Source of the DNA: Streptomyces celluloflavus
GTDB lineage: Bacteria > Actinomycetota > Actinomycetes > Streptomycetales > Streptomycetaceae
Reading direction: 5' to 3'
DNA: 64,000 nucleotides
NCBI GenBank assembly: GCA_000720995.1
Contig: JOEL01000016.1
Span: 62,001-126,000, forward strand
In this document: positions 25,535 to 34,744 of the stretch, one piece after another
Position numbering within the stretch: the first letter of the stretch is position 1
Layout of the letters: each line of letters begins with the position of its first letter
The notes under the pieces: model-generated
Told to the model about the DNA's origin: nothing
The model's input: the letters and a program-made list of their open reading frames with translations, nothing else
The model's database searches: none
Translations under genes and position numbers: made by a program

Positions 25535-26851
25535 TCAGCCGGGCGGCCGGTCCGGTCCGGTCCGGAGCGGCCCCGCGCGGCCGCTCCGCCCACCGGTGCG
25601 CAACCACAGCTGCGCCGGGCCGTGGAACACCAGATCGTCCGCGTACGGCACCGGCCGGCCGGCCAGCCGGGCGTCGGGCAGGAACTCCAGCATCGCCGCG
25701 AGGCCGATCTCGACCTCGGCCCGCGCCAGCGCGGCCCCCAGGCAGTAGTGGATGCCCAGGCCGAAACCGAGATGCCGGTCGGGGGGCCGGTGGATGTCGA
25801 GGACATCGGGCCGGGCGAAGTGCCGGGGGTCCCGGTTGGCTGACCCCAGCAGCAGCATCACCTTCGAGCCGCGGCGGATGCAGTGCCTGCCGAGGGTCAC
25901 GTCCTGGTAGGCCCACCGGCTCACGGCCTGCACCGGTGAGTCGAACCGGACGAGTTCGTGGACGGCCCCCGGCAGCAGCGACGGCGACGCGCACAGCTCG
26001 GCGAGCGTGCCGGGCCGGTCGAGCAGGGCCAGTACCGACTTGGCGAGGGTGTGCGTCGTGGTCTCGTGGCCGGCGGTGAGCAGATGGACGCAGGTCGCGG
26101 CGATCTCGTCGTCCGACAGCGGCCCACCGGGTCCGGACGCGCGGTCCGGGAGCGGGCCGGGCTCCCGTACCAGCAGCGATATGAGGCCCGCCGTCGGCCC
26201 GTCGCGCCGCTGCCGGATCTGGTCCCCGAAGAAGTCACGGAGTTCCCGGGCGGCGGTGCCGGCGCGGGCGTACCCGTCCGGACCGGCACCGGCCCGCGAG
26301 GTGCTCGCCTCTTGGAGGCGCACGGAGCGTTCCCGCAGCCAGCCGCGGTGCTCCCCGGGTATGCCGAGCAGTTCGCAGATGACCAGGACGGGAAAGGGCG
26401 CGGCGAACTCCGCCACCAGATCGGCGACGTCCTTGCGCCGCAGATTCGCGAGGAGTTCCCCGGCGATGTCCCGGATCCGGGCCCGCAGGCCGAGGACCAC
26501 CTTGGGGGTGAACTCCGCGCTGAGCCGGGACCGCAGGGCGGTGTGCCGGGGCGGATCCAGGAACACCAGCCAGTTCGCGATCATGGTGTGCAGGGCCTGG
26601 TGACGGCCGGCCGGCCGGGGCGCCGCGACGCCCGCGGCGGCGGCCGCGCTGCGCCCGAACCGCTGACTGGAGAGCGCCTCGGCGACCTGGTCGTAGCCGA
26701 AGACGTAGTGGGTACCCGGTTCGTCCGGCGGCCCCGGCACGTAGTGCACGGGGGACTTCTCCCGGTAGCGCAGATAGACGGGGTAGGGATCGGCGAGGGC
26801 CGCGGCGGGCCAGCCCCGCAGGCCGAACGGTGGCAGATCGTCGGTCGGCAT
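25535..26851 (-). CDS. Cytochrome P450 of the bisindole cluster
   Basis: This 438-residue class I P450 has the I-helix AGHETTT, the K-helix ExxR in HELVRF and the heme loop FGLGIHYCLGAALAR. The start ATG at 26851 follows AGGAGG by 5 nt. It is the last gene of the leftward operon after the RebC-like gene, the position where StaP/RebP, which fuses chromopyrrolic acid into the six-ring core, would be expected. However, it does not carry the GHVST I-helix text I remember for StaP; it keeps the common acid-alcohol pair, and its N-terminal half reads unlike StaP. It may do the aryl coupling or a different oxidation. Confidence 0.85.
   Translation of the reverse strand: MPTDDLPPFGLRGWPAAALADPYPVYLRYREKSPVHYVPGPPDEPGTHYVFGYDQVAEALSSQRFGRSAAAAAGVAAPRPAGRHQALHTMIANWLVFLDPPRHTALRSRLSAEFTPKVVLGLRARIRDIAGELLANLRRKDVADLVAEFAAPFPVLVICELLGIPGEHRGWLRERSVRLQEASTSRAGAGPDGYARAGTAARELRDFFGDQIRQRRDGPTAGLISLLVREPGPLPDRASGPGGPLSDDEIAATCVHLLTAGHETTTHTLAKSVLALLDRPGTLAELCASPSLLPGAVHELVRFDSPVQAVSRWAYQDVTLGRHCIRRGSKVMLLLGSANRDPRHFARPDVLDIHRPPDRHLGFGLGIHYCLGAALARAEVEIGLAAMLEFLPDARLAGRPVPYADDLVFHGPAQLWLRTGGRSGRAGPLRTGPDRPPG
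25563..25588. terminator. Hairpin at the LAL/P450 convergent junction
   Basis: A perfect 10-bp stem (25563-25572 and 25579-25588) with a 6-nt loop lies inside the 3' end of the P450 coding sequence, 55 bp past the LAL stop. It may terminate the rightward LAL transcript. Confidence 0.45.
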
Positions 26852-26895
26852 GGTGCCTCCTCCTCGCGGGAGTGGTGGACGCGCGCTCGCGCGGT

Positions 26896-28518
26896 TCAGC
26901 GGGCGCCGCGCACGGTGTCCGCGAGCCGGCCGGGGTCGGCGGGCAGCTCCTGCCCCCGCCAGGCCACATGGCCGTCGGGCCGGACCAGGACGAACGGGCG
27001 CCGGTAGACGGCGGCGATCTCGGCGTCGTGGCACACGGTGATACCGAAGGGCATGTGCCGGTCGGCGAAGGCCCGTTCGTATCCGTCGTGCCGCAGCTGT
27101 CCGGGCGCCCCGTCCGGCCCGGCGAAGCACAGCAGCCGGAAGCCGTCACCGAACAGGTCGAGGGTGGAGAGCCCCGGCTTGAGCCAGGCGTGCGGGGCGC
27201 GGGATCCGGGTTTGCTGTTGGGGTGCTCCGCGCTCTCGTCGGCGGGGGGCGGGCAGTGGTCGGGGACGATGACCGGTGAGGTGTAGCGGTAGCCCATGTG
27301 AATCATGGGGGCGTTGAACTCGCGGCTGATGCCGCTGCGCGCCAGCTGTCCGGCCATCGCGGCCCGCGCGCGCTCGCCCGCCGGGCTGTCCTCGTGCAGG
27401 CCGTCGGGGAGGGTACGGCTCATCGTGCGGACGAGGTTGCGGTTCGCCTCCTCCACGGCCTCCTCCGCGACGGGCCGCCGCTCGGTGCGGTAGGTGTCCA
27501 GGAGCAGCGGCCCCGCCCAGCCGGCCAGTTCGGCGGCGAGCTTCCAGCCCAGGTCGGCGGCGCCGGCGATCCCGGTGTTCATCCCGAACCCGCCGGAGGG
27601 GGACAGGGTGTGGGCGGCGTCGCCGGCGAGGAAGACCCGGCCGCAGCGGAAATCCTCCGCCACCCGGTGCGTCAGATGCCACGGATGGTCGGAGAGGACC
27701 TCGACCGGGGTGTCGACGGCCAGTGCCCGGCGCAGCAGCGCCGGCGCGGGCTGGGCCGCCTCCCGGCCGCCGTCCACGCGGACCGACAGCCGGAACAGGT
27801 CGCGGCCGTCCATCGCCCGCATCGGGAAGCGCAGGGAGTCCGAGAGCAGCAGGAAGTAGAAGAGCGCCTTGTTCGCCCCGAGGCGGTCGCCGAGTTCCGG
27901 GGCGCGGAAGAGGATATTGCGGAAGACCTGGGTGGGGTGACGGGCCGGTGCGTCGATACCGCAGGCTTTGCGGATCGGCGAGGAGGCGCCGTCGCAGGCC
28001 ACCAGATAGCGGGCCTCGATGGCGCCGACCGCTCCGGTCGTCCGGTCGATGACGGTGGCGGTGACCCCGTCGTCGTCCTGGCGGAAGGTGTCCAGCCGGC
28101 AGTTCAGCCGCAGCGGGCCCGCGGGGTGGCGGCCCACCTCGTCGGCGAGCAGCGGGGCCAGCCAGTGCTGCGGGCAGATCTCGTCGGGCTCCGGGGTGTG
28201 GGCGAAGGGCCGCCGGGTCAGACTGGTGCCGACGGAGAGCCGGTACACCTCATGTGCCCCGACGCGGGTGACCCAGACGCTGTCCAGGGTGTGGTCCCGC
28301 GGCCACCCCGCCGCGCGGATCCGGTCCGCGACGCCCCAGCGGCGGAAGAACTCCATGGACCGCGGGCCGATGTTGCTGACTTTGGGGTGGGACACCGTAC
28401 CGTCGCTCGCTTCGATGACGGTGTGGCTCACCCCGCGCGATCTGAGATCCAGGGCCAACGCCATACCGACCGGGCCGCCGCCGACGATGAGTACGTCGGT
28501 CTGGTGCACAGAGACCAT
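26896..28518 (-). CDS. FAD-dependent monooxygenase, RebC/StaC type
   Basis: This encodes 540 residues of the p-hydroxybenzoate hydroxylase fold. The FAD-binding GGGPVGMALALDL is at about residue 12, the LVACDGASSPIRK (DG motif) about 165, and GDAAHTLSPSGGFGMNTG about 300. Long stretches agree with my memory of RebC, for example IGPRSMEFFRRWGVA, the HTPEPDEICPQHWLAPLL segment and FRNILFRAPEL. RebC and StaC act with the P450 to set the oxidation state of the pyrrole-derived ring in indolocarbazole aglycones. The ATG at 28518 follows AGGAAGG. It sits 43 bp after the chromopyrrolate synthase gene in the same operon. Confidence 0.92.
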   Translation of the reverse strand: MVSVHQTDVLIVGGGPVGMALALDLRSRGVSHTVIEASDGTVSHPKVSNIGPRSMEFFRRWGVADRIRAAGWPRDHTLDSVWVTRVGAHEVYRLSVGTSLTRRPFAHTPEPDEICPQHWLAPLLADEVGRHPAGPLRLNCRLDTFRQDDDGVTATVIDRTTGAVGAIEARYLVACDGASSPIRKACGIDAPARHPTQVFRNILFRAPELGDRLGANKALFYFLLLSDSLRFPMRAMDGRDLFRLSVRVDGGREAAQPAPALLRRALAVDTPVEVLSDHPWHLTHRVAEDFRCGRVFLAGDAAHTLSPSGGFGMNTGIAGAADLGWKLAAELAGWAGPLLLDTYRTERRPVAEEAVEEANRNLVRTMSRTLPDGLHEDSPAGERARAAMAGQLARSGISREFNAPMIHMGYRYTSPVIVPDHCPPPADESAEHPNSKPGSRAPHAWLKPGLSTLDLFGDGFRLLCFAGPDGAPGQLRHDGYERAFADRHMPFGITVCHDAEIAAVYRRPFVLVRPDGHVAWRGQELPADPGRLADTVRGAR

Positions 28519-28561
28519 CTGTCTCGCCTTCCTGACGTGGAGGGGAACGGGGCCGGACAGG

Positions 28562-31500
28562 TCACGACGCACGGAAACGGGCGGCCAGGAAGGCCAGCGT
28601 CTCCGGCACCCGGTCCGGGATGACGGGGTACTTCCGCGCGGTCTGCGCGAGGTCGCCGAAGCGCTGTGCGAAGGCGCGCCGGGCGACGTCCGGGCGGGCG
28701 AGGGGCTCCGGCGCCCTGCCGAGCGCGAACGGTGCGCCGGTCGTCCGGCCCGGCACCCCCGACGGCAGCACCGCCAGCAGCTCGGCCAGGGGCTGCAGCA
28801 CACCGTTCATGACCTCGATGGAGCAGTTCATGAGGTCCGACCGCCGCAGGCTCGCGTCCGGGCACTCGCCGAAGTGCTGGACCATGAGCTGGGCCATCAT
28901 GAAGTAGGAGCCGTTGCAGAGCCCGGCGACCTGACGGGCCGTCGGCTCGGTGATGACCTGCCGGGCGGTGCCGCCCGCGGTCAGGGTCGGGTTGCGCAGC
29001 ACCGGATAGGCGAAGTCCGGTGCCGGGTGGTGGCCCGGCGGCCGGTTCAGGCGCATGGCCATCAGCAGATCGGAGATCCGCAGAAAGGCGTCGAAATGCG
29101 ATTCCTCGTCCGGCGGTGCCGCCCCCGGGGAGAGGACCTGGCCCTCGCCCTGTTCGGTGATGAAGTCGACCGCGAAGAGCGCGCTGGCCAGGTCGTCGAC
29201 CTCCAGCTGGTAGTCGGGGTGCACGGAGTTGACCGACTTCCGCAGGAACACATGGTGCTCCCCGCCGCCCCGTCCCCGGTCCACCAGGAACAGGCCGGGG
29301 ACGCGCCGGAGCCCCTCCCGTACGTCGGCGTACAGCTCGCTCAGTGAGGTGTACACGGCCCGGCCGGGGGCCTCACCGCAGGACGGAGTGCCCAGCCCGC
29401 CGTAGCCGACGTCACCGACGATGCGGTGCGGCTGCTCGATGGCGATGAACCGCTGCATACTGCCGACGTCCAGGGCTTCCAGCGAGAAGTCGAGCGGGAC
29501 GAGCAGTTCGTTGTTGACGGTGCCGAAATCGATCGCGGGAAAGTGGAACGGCTCACCGAGCGCCATGAGGATGTTGTTGGCGACGAGGAAGTGGACCATC
29601 TCCTCCCGGGCCACCCGCAGCAGGGTGCTGCGGACCCCGTCGTCGAGGGTCTCCCCGCCGTCGCCGCAGACCGCCCGCAGTTGTTCGGCCGTCCACTTCC
29701 GCCGGCGCACATACTCCAGCCCGGCGCCGTGCAGCGGCAGCGAATAGGCCGCGTAGAGGTACTGGAGGGTGACCGCGAGCTCGATCATGACGGCGTGCCG
29801 CACCGTCGCCACCAGGTGGTCGCGGGTGCGGATGCCCGGGGCCGGGCGCGGGGCGGCCCGGCGGGTGGTGAGGACCGTGCCGGGGGTGTCGCGCAGCCGC
29901 AGATAGGCCAGCAGCAGCCGGGCCTTGGGCTCCGACAGATCGCGGCTGGGCGGCATGTAGTACGTCTTCGCCTTGTTCTTCGGGTCGGACATCTGCCAGA
30001 TCAGCCGGGCGTAGGTCTCCACCCGGAACCGGTCCGCCAGGCTGAAGACCTTCTCCTTCATGAAGGAGAACAGCAGTTCGTAGAAGGCGAAGACCTCGGT
30101 GTGGACCAGGCCGAAGGTCACCTCGTCCGGCGGTACGGCGGCCAGCCGCCAGTCGTCGGGCAGCACCCGCACCGACAGGTGGCCGGCGCCCGACCAGTAG
30201 CCGAGCCGGTCGTCGTTGTCGTATGCCACGGCGGCGGAGCCGGGCCGGGACGGCGCGGCGGGCAGGTCCTCGTCCGCCGCCGACAGCAGGATTCTGGCGC
30301 AGCCGGGCCGCGCGCCCCGCAGCACGAAGGACCCGCGCCCCTCGTCGTCGGTGCTGATGGTGCACCCGTCCGCCCAGCCGGAGTCGCCCTCGGCGTGGCC
30401 GGGGCGCAGCCGCACGATGCCGATATCGGTGGCGCGCGCCCGGGGCGAGCGGGCCGCCGGGTCCCGGGGGAGGGCGCGGGGGTTGAAGAACTGCCGGACG
30501 TGGACGGCGCCGAGCGGGCCGGGCCGCCCCCGGACCAGGGACCGGACCGCGACCCGGACGTCGTAGGAGTCGTCGTGCTCGCCGTCCGGGTGGTCCACGA
30601 TGAGGCACGCGTCGTCCGCCTGGAGGTTGACCTCCCGCTCGGCCAGTACCGGGATCCGGTCACCGGCGCCGCCGCGCACGACCAGGCGCAGCGCCTCGTG
30701 CCCGGCCGCGGCCGCCCCCGGCCGGCGGGGTACGGTCACCACGCCGCTGGTCAGGTCCCGGTCCAACGGCCAGGCACCGGCGGGCAGTTCGGCCACCAGG
30801 CGGTCGCTGCGCGCCGTCCGCAGTTCCCAGCCGCCGCCGTCGGCGTCCCGGCGGGCCGCCGACGACGGCGGGCCGGCGATCAGGTTGAAGGTGACCTGCT
30901 CCGGTCCCACCTCGACGGTGAGCTGGCGCGGTACCGGGTACGGGTGGCCGCCCGGCGGTCCCTGCGCGGTGAGCAGCCGTCCCGCGGGGTACGAGCGCAG
31001 CTCGTCGGCCCGCCATGGCGCGATCGTGCCGTGGATCCGCCAGGGGGTGGGGTGCCCGGGGACGGTCGGTGCCGCGCCGCCGCGGAGGGCGAACTGCACG
31101 ACGAGACCGTCGCTGCCGCCGGACTCCACCTCGGCGCGCAGGTCCGCCACGACGGGGGACTGCGCCGACCGGGTTGACTGCTCGGGCCAGTGCAGCGCGC
31201 CGGCACCGGCGACCACGAACTGGTACACCGCCGACAGCGGCAGCCGGGAGGCCGCCGGTCCTTCGGTGCCGACGGGCGGGGCGAAGACCTGCCAGCGCGG
31301 CGGCTGGAACCCCTCGACATCACCGGTGCAGAGATAGCCGACGTCCAGCGACCGCCCCTGCCGGCCGAAGCCGAGCTGGCCGATCATGAGGGTGGTGGTC
31401 CAGTTGGAGGACGGATCGACGTCGAACACCCGGGCCCGGTTGGCCGTGGTGGCGAAGTACTCGTTGTAGTGGCCCCACAGATCGACGCTGCGGCCGACCA

Positions 31501-31789
31501 CCGGATCGTCGGTGCGCACCGCTCCGGCGGCGCGTTCCGTGCCGACGATCCGGGCCTCGACGGCGAAGTGGCCGCTGCCGCCGAACTGCGGACCCGCACC
31601 GGAATCCGGCCCCATGCCGTACAGCACGTCGTGGTACTCACCGGCCGGCCGGTCCACCGGGAACGGCCGGCCGTCGGGGGTCAGCGCGGTGTTCGTCGCG
31701 AGGTCCACCAGTCCGCTGCGCGGCCCGGTGGGCAGCTGTGTGGTGGCGGTGCCGGCGAAGTGCAGCCGCGGGAGGTCGAAGACGCTCAT
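28562..31789 (-). CDS. Chromopyrrolate synthase (RebD/StaD/VioB family)
   Basis: This 1075-residue protein has the start SVFDLPRLHFAG and the size typical of RebD, StaD and VioB. These heme-containing enzymes couple two molecules of indole-3-pyruvate imine into chromopyrrolic acid or its precursor dimer. The N-terminal half is beta-rich and variable. The C-terminal half is the ferritin-like helical region (HAVMIELAVTLQYLYAAYSLP, then REEMVHFLVANNILMALGE) with the metal-ligand-like ExxxH pattern. The ATG at 31789 overlaps the stop of the oxidase gene by 4 nt, so the two enzymes are made together, as expected for hand-off of an unstable imine. It is the diagnostic gene of the cluster. Confidence 0.93.
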   Translation of the reverse strand: MSVFDLPRLHFAGTATTQLPTGPRSGLVDLATNTALTPDGRPFPVDRPAGEYHDVLYGMGPDSGAGPQFGGSGHFAVEARIVGTERAAGAVRTDDPVVGRSVDLWGHYNEYFATTANRARVFDVDPSSNWTTTLMIGQLGFGRQGRSLDVGYLCTGDVEGFQPPRWQVFAPPVGTEGPAASRLPLSAVYQFVVAGAGALHWPEQSTRSAQSPVVADLRAEVESGGSDGLVVQFALRGGAAPTVPGHPTPWRIHGTIAPWRADELRSYPAGRLLTAQGPPGGHPYPVPRQLTVEVGPEQVTFNLIAGPPSSAARRDADGGGWELRTARSDRLVAELPAGAWPLDRDLTSGVVTVPRRPGAAAAGHEALRLVVRGGAGDRIPVLAEREVNLQADDACLIVDHPDGEHDDSYDVRVAVRSLVRGRPGPLGAVHVRQFFNPRALPRDPAARSPRARATDIGIVRLRPGHAEGDSGWADGCTISTDDEGRGSFVLRGARPGCARILLSAADEDLPAAPSRPGSAAVAYDNDDRLGYWSGAGHLSVRVLPDDWRLAAVPPDEVTFGLVHTEVFAFYELLFSFMKEKVFSLADRFRVETYARLIWQMSDPKNKAKTYYMPPSRDLSEPKARLLLAYLRLRDTPGTVLTTRRAAPRPAPGIRTRDHLVATVRHAVMIELAVTLQYLYAAYSLPLHGAGLEYVRRRKWTAEQLRAVCGDGGETLDDGVRSTLLRVAREEMVHFLVANNILMALGEPFHFPAIDFGTVNNELLVPLDFSLEALDVGSMQRFIAIEQPHRIVGDVGYGGLGTPSCGEAPGRAVYTSLSELYADVREGLRRVPGLFLVDRGRGGGEHHVFLRKSVNSVHPDYQLEVDDLASALFAVDFITEQGEGQVLSPGAAPPDEESHFDAFLRISDLLMAMRLNRPPGHHPAPDFAYPVLRNPTLTAGGTARQVITEPTARQVAGLCNGSYFMMAQLMVQHFGECPDASLRRSDLMNCSIEVMNGVLQPLAELLAVLPSGVPGRTTGAPFALGRAPEPLARPDVARRAFAQRFGDLAQTARKYPVIPDRVPETLAFLAARFRAS

Positions 31790-33309
31790 GCCGGTTCCTC
31801 CGACACCGCGCAGCCGCCGGTGACGACCGCCGTGCTCCCGCCGGTCTCGTGGAACTCGATCTCCCGTACGGCGTTGTCCGCCGATTCGATGGCGCCCTCG
31901 ATCCAGGCCGGATACGTGGAGCAGTGCTCGCCGGCGAAGAACAGCCGCCCCTGCGGGCGGGCCGCCGAGCGCCGTTCCGCCTCGCAGGTCGCGATGTCCT
32001 TGCCCCAGCGGACGGCCGCCGCCCCTCTGCTCGACGGAGCCGTGCCCCACACCTGGTCCGCCACCCCGAGGATCATGCCGGGTATCTTCAACTGCGGGTG
32101 TATGGCGGTCAGTTCGTCCAGTATCAGGGCGATGCGGTCGGGCCGGCGGAGGCGGCCGAGCACATCCGCGTCGTCCCCGATCGTGTAACTGGCGAGCAGG
32201 GCCGCGCCGAGCGCCGGGTCGTCCGCGGCCGGCGGGTAGTAGGTCTGCCGGATCAGCCCGCCGGTGAAGGAACCGCCGCCGGTGATGCCCTCCGCCTCCC
32301 AGAACGCCTCGCGGCAGTGAAAGGCGACCTTGGTGGCGGACCAGTACTTCATATCGTGCACGATCGCCCGCTTCTCGTCGTCGAACCCGACCAGATCCAT
32401 GGTCCGCAGTACGGAGAAGGGGACGGTGCACAGCACGTAGTCGCAGTTCCTGGTGACCGTGCCGAAGCCGCGCCGCATACGGAGCACGACGTCGCGGTCG
32501 CGCACCTCTATCCCCACCACTTCCTGGCCCCGGCCGATCGGCCCGCGGACCCGGTCCCGCAGCCGGTGCGCGATCTGGTCCATACCGCCGTGCAACCGTA
32601 TGAGGCGGGAACTGGTCTCGTTGACGATGTCCTCGACGAACCGGTACAGCCGCCCGGTGCAGCCCGCCTGGATCTGCGGATGGCCGGCGAACAGGGCGTG
32701 CAGATCGATCCGGTCCCTGCCGCGGCCGTACACATACGGCCTGAGGTCGATTCCCTCGACCAGCCCGAGGATCTCGCGGTCCAGCCCGTCGTGGATGCTC
32801 TCGCGGAACCTGCGGGGTGCGATGGCGTTCACCCGCACGGCCAGCCAGGCGCCGAAGAGCACCGTCGCATCGTCGTAGTCGTGGCTGCCCAGGCGCCGCC
32901 GCAGTTCCGCCACGAGCGTCTGCGAGGCGTCCTGTATGCGCTGATGTCCGGAAGGCGTTTCCAGATAGGCGGCGTCGTCCTGGAAGAGGGTCCGGAACTC
33001 CCTGACCCGGTCCGCGAGGCCGAGTTCCCGGATGTAGTGCATGGTGCGGCGGTGGGTGGCCGGGACGCGCATGGCCCCGAGTTCGACCGAGGGACCCGGC
33101 CGGCCGGGCAGAAAGCGGTGGGTGCGCACCCGGCCGCCGACGTCCAGGCGCCCCTCCAGTATTTCGACACGGTGGCCGCGCCGTTCGAGTTCGTACGCCG
33201 CCACGAGGCCGGATATCCCGGCACCGATGATGGTGATCTTTTTCTTCGGTCTGCCGGGGGAGGGGAGGGGCTGCTCGGTGGTCTGCGGAGAAACGGTCGG
33301 CATGCGCAT
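31786..33309 (-). CDS. L-tryptophan oxidase-like flavoenzyme (RebO/StaO/VioA)
   Basis: This encodes a 507-residue FAD amine oxidase. The dinucleotide-binding motif IIGAGISGLVAAYELERRGH is near residue 27, followed by GGRVRTHRF, and the C-terminal FAD contact is FFAGEHCSTYPAWIEGAIESA. Beside a chromopyrrolate synthase gene, it should oxidise L-tryptophan to indole-3-pyruvate imine. I start it at the ATG at 33309, 6 nt after GAGG; an ATG at 33303 is a less well spaced choice. It is the first gene of the leftward operon, and no halogenase gene is linked, so the substrate is probably unmodified tryptophan. Confidence 0.92.
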   Translation of the reverse strand: MRMPTVSPQTTEQPLPSPGRPKKKITIIGAGISGLVAAYELERRGHRVEILEGRLDVGGRVRTHRFLPGRPGPSVELGAMRVPATHRRTMHYIRELGLADRVREFRTLFQDDAAYLETPSGHQRIQDASQTLVAELRRRLGSHDYDDATVLFGAWLAVRVNAIAPRRFRESIHDGLDREILGLVEGIDLRPYVYGRGRDRIDLHALFAGHPQIQAGCTGRLYRFVEDIVNETSSRLIRLHGGMDQIAHRLRDRVRGPIGRGQEVVGIEVRDRDVVLRMRRGFGTVTRNCDYVLCTVPFSVLRTMDLVGFDDEKRAIVHDMKYWSATKVAFHCREAFWEAEGITGGGSFTGGLIRQTYYPPAADDPALGAALLASYTIGDDADVLGRLRRPDRIALILDELTAIHPQLKIPGMILGVADQVWGTAPSSRGAAAVRWGKDIATCEAERRSAARPQGRLFFAGEHCSTYPAWIEGAIESADNAVREIEFHETGGSTAVVTGGCAVSEEPA

Positions 33310-33625
33310 CAACTTCCTCGCTCAATTTCGTCGCCATTGTTGGGTCCGGCGGACGCCCGCCACATCCCCGGTCCGGGCGGGAACGCGGGTGGTTGACGCG
33401 CGGTCCGCCACGAGCGGCACGGCGGTGGTACGACCGGCACCCCGCACGAACGGACGGTCTGCCGGCCGCCGCACCGGCCGGGCCCCGGATCAGGGCGATC
33501 CTGGGCTCCCCGGTTCTCCGCCGGCGACGCGCACCCCGACCGGGTGTCCGGCCACGGGGTGAGCGGCCGTCACCACGGGCTCACCGGGGTTCCAGCGGTC
33601 CGGCGCGAGCCGGCGGGAGGGGGCA
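33310..33625. promoter_or_regulatory. Divergent control region of the bisindole cluster
   Basis: This 316-bp spacer separates the leftward core operon from the rightward tailoring genes and must hold both promoters. It should also hold the LAL activator site. I could not pick a convincing -35/-10 pair or repeat by eye. Confidence 0.5.
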
Positions 33626-34741
33626 GTGGTGGAGCAGCGCACACTCGACGACCGGAGCGGTGGGGACGCACCCCGCACGGCACCGTCCGACCCCGGCGAC
33701 GCGACCGGGCCACCACCGGGCGACGGGGCCATGCCCGAACCGCTGGAGCGGGCGGTGTTCGGTATCCACGCCACGCACGCCGTCCAGCTGGCGGACCGGC
33801 ACGGGGTGTTCGCCTTCCTGATCGCGCACGGCGCGAGCCGTACCGGGAACATCGCCGCCGCCACCGGGACCGACGAGGAGACGCTGCGCCGGCTGCTCAT
33901 CGCGCTCCAGGCGTTCGGCGTGCTGACCGGGGACGACCGCGACGGATACCGGGTGCCCCCGGAATCCGCCCCCTATCTGGACCCGGACAGCCCCCGCTAC
34001 ACCGGCGCGTTCCTCCAGCACCTCGTCACCAGCACCTCCGGGCGGCTGCCCCAGCTGGCCGACTATGTCGCGCGGGGCAAGGCGCGGGTGGACGCGGACC
34101 TGCCCGCCCCCTTCGACGCGATGTACGCCGACGAGGGATCGACGGCGACCTTCCTGCGCGCCATGTGGCAGCTGAGCTTCGAGGTCTCCGACGAACTGGT
34201 GGCGCTCGCCGGACTGGGCGCGGCCCGGCACCTGGTGGACGTCGGCGGGGCCAACGGCCCCTTCTCGGTCTCCGCGCTGCTCCGTACGCCGGCGCTCCGC
34301 GCGACCGTCTTCGACCTGCCGCACGTGGCACCCCACCTCGCCCGCTCCCGGGACGCGTACGGCCTCGGTGAGCGGCTCCGCTTCGCCCCCGGCGACTTCT
34401 TCCGCGACGAACTGCCCGAGGGTGACCAGCTCGCCTTCGGCTACGTCCTGTCGGACTGGGACGACGACACCTGCGCGACGCTGCTGCGCAAGGCGCGGCG
34501 GGCCTGCGCCCCCGGCGGGCGGGTGCTGGTCATGGACCGGCTCTTCGACGACGACGGCCACCGTCCGCTGGCCACCGCGGTGATGAACCTCTCCATGCAT
34601 GTCGAGACCCGGGGCCGGCACCGGACCGCGGGCGAATACCTGGGCCTGCTGCGTGACGCGGGGTTCACCGACTGCGAAGTGCGCCGCTCCAGCCGCGAGA
34701 AGCACCTCGTCATCGGCCACTCGGCACCCGACGGAGGCTGA
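33626..34741 (+). CDS. O-methyltransferase, PF00891 type
   Basis: This 371-residue SAM methyltransferase has the plant-OMT architecture. A winged-helix dimerisation domain (about 40-120, DEETLRRLLIALQAFGVL) precedes the Rossmann domain with LVDVGGANGPFSVSALL. GDFFRDELPEGDQLAFGYVLSDWDD holds the catalytic region; the usual catalytic His of HDW is replaced by Ser (LSDWDD). The C-terminus is RSSREKHLVIG. Tandem GTG codons at 33626 and 33629 follow GGGAGGGGG. It begins the rightward tailoring operon, 3 bp before the TDO-like gene, and probably methylates an oxygen or nitrogen of the bisindole. Loss of the His means the reaction may differ from classic O-methylation. Confidence 0.88.
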   Translation: MVEQRTLDDRSGGDAPRTAPSDPGDATGPPPGDGAMPEPLERAVFGIHATHAVQLADRHGVFAFLIAHGASRTGNIAAATGTDEETLRRLLIALQAFGVLTGDDRDGYRVPPESAPYLDPDSPRYTGAFLQHLVTSTSGRLPQLADYVARGKARVDADLPAPFDAMYADEGSTATFLRAMWQLSFEVSDELVALAGLGAARHLVDVGGANGPFSVSALLRTPALRATVFDLPHVAPHLARSRDAYGLGERLRFAPGDFFRDELPEGDQLAFGYVLSDWDDDTCATLLRKARRACAPGGRVLVMDRLFDDDGHRPLATAVMNLSMHVETRGRHRTAGEYLGLLRDAGFTDCEVRRSSREKHLVIGHSAPDGG

Positions 34742-34744
34742 CGG

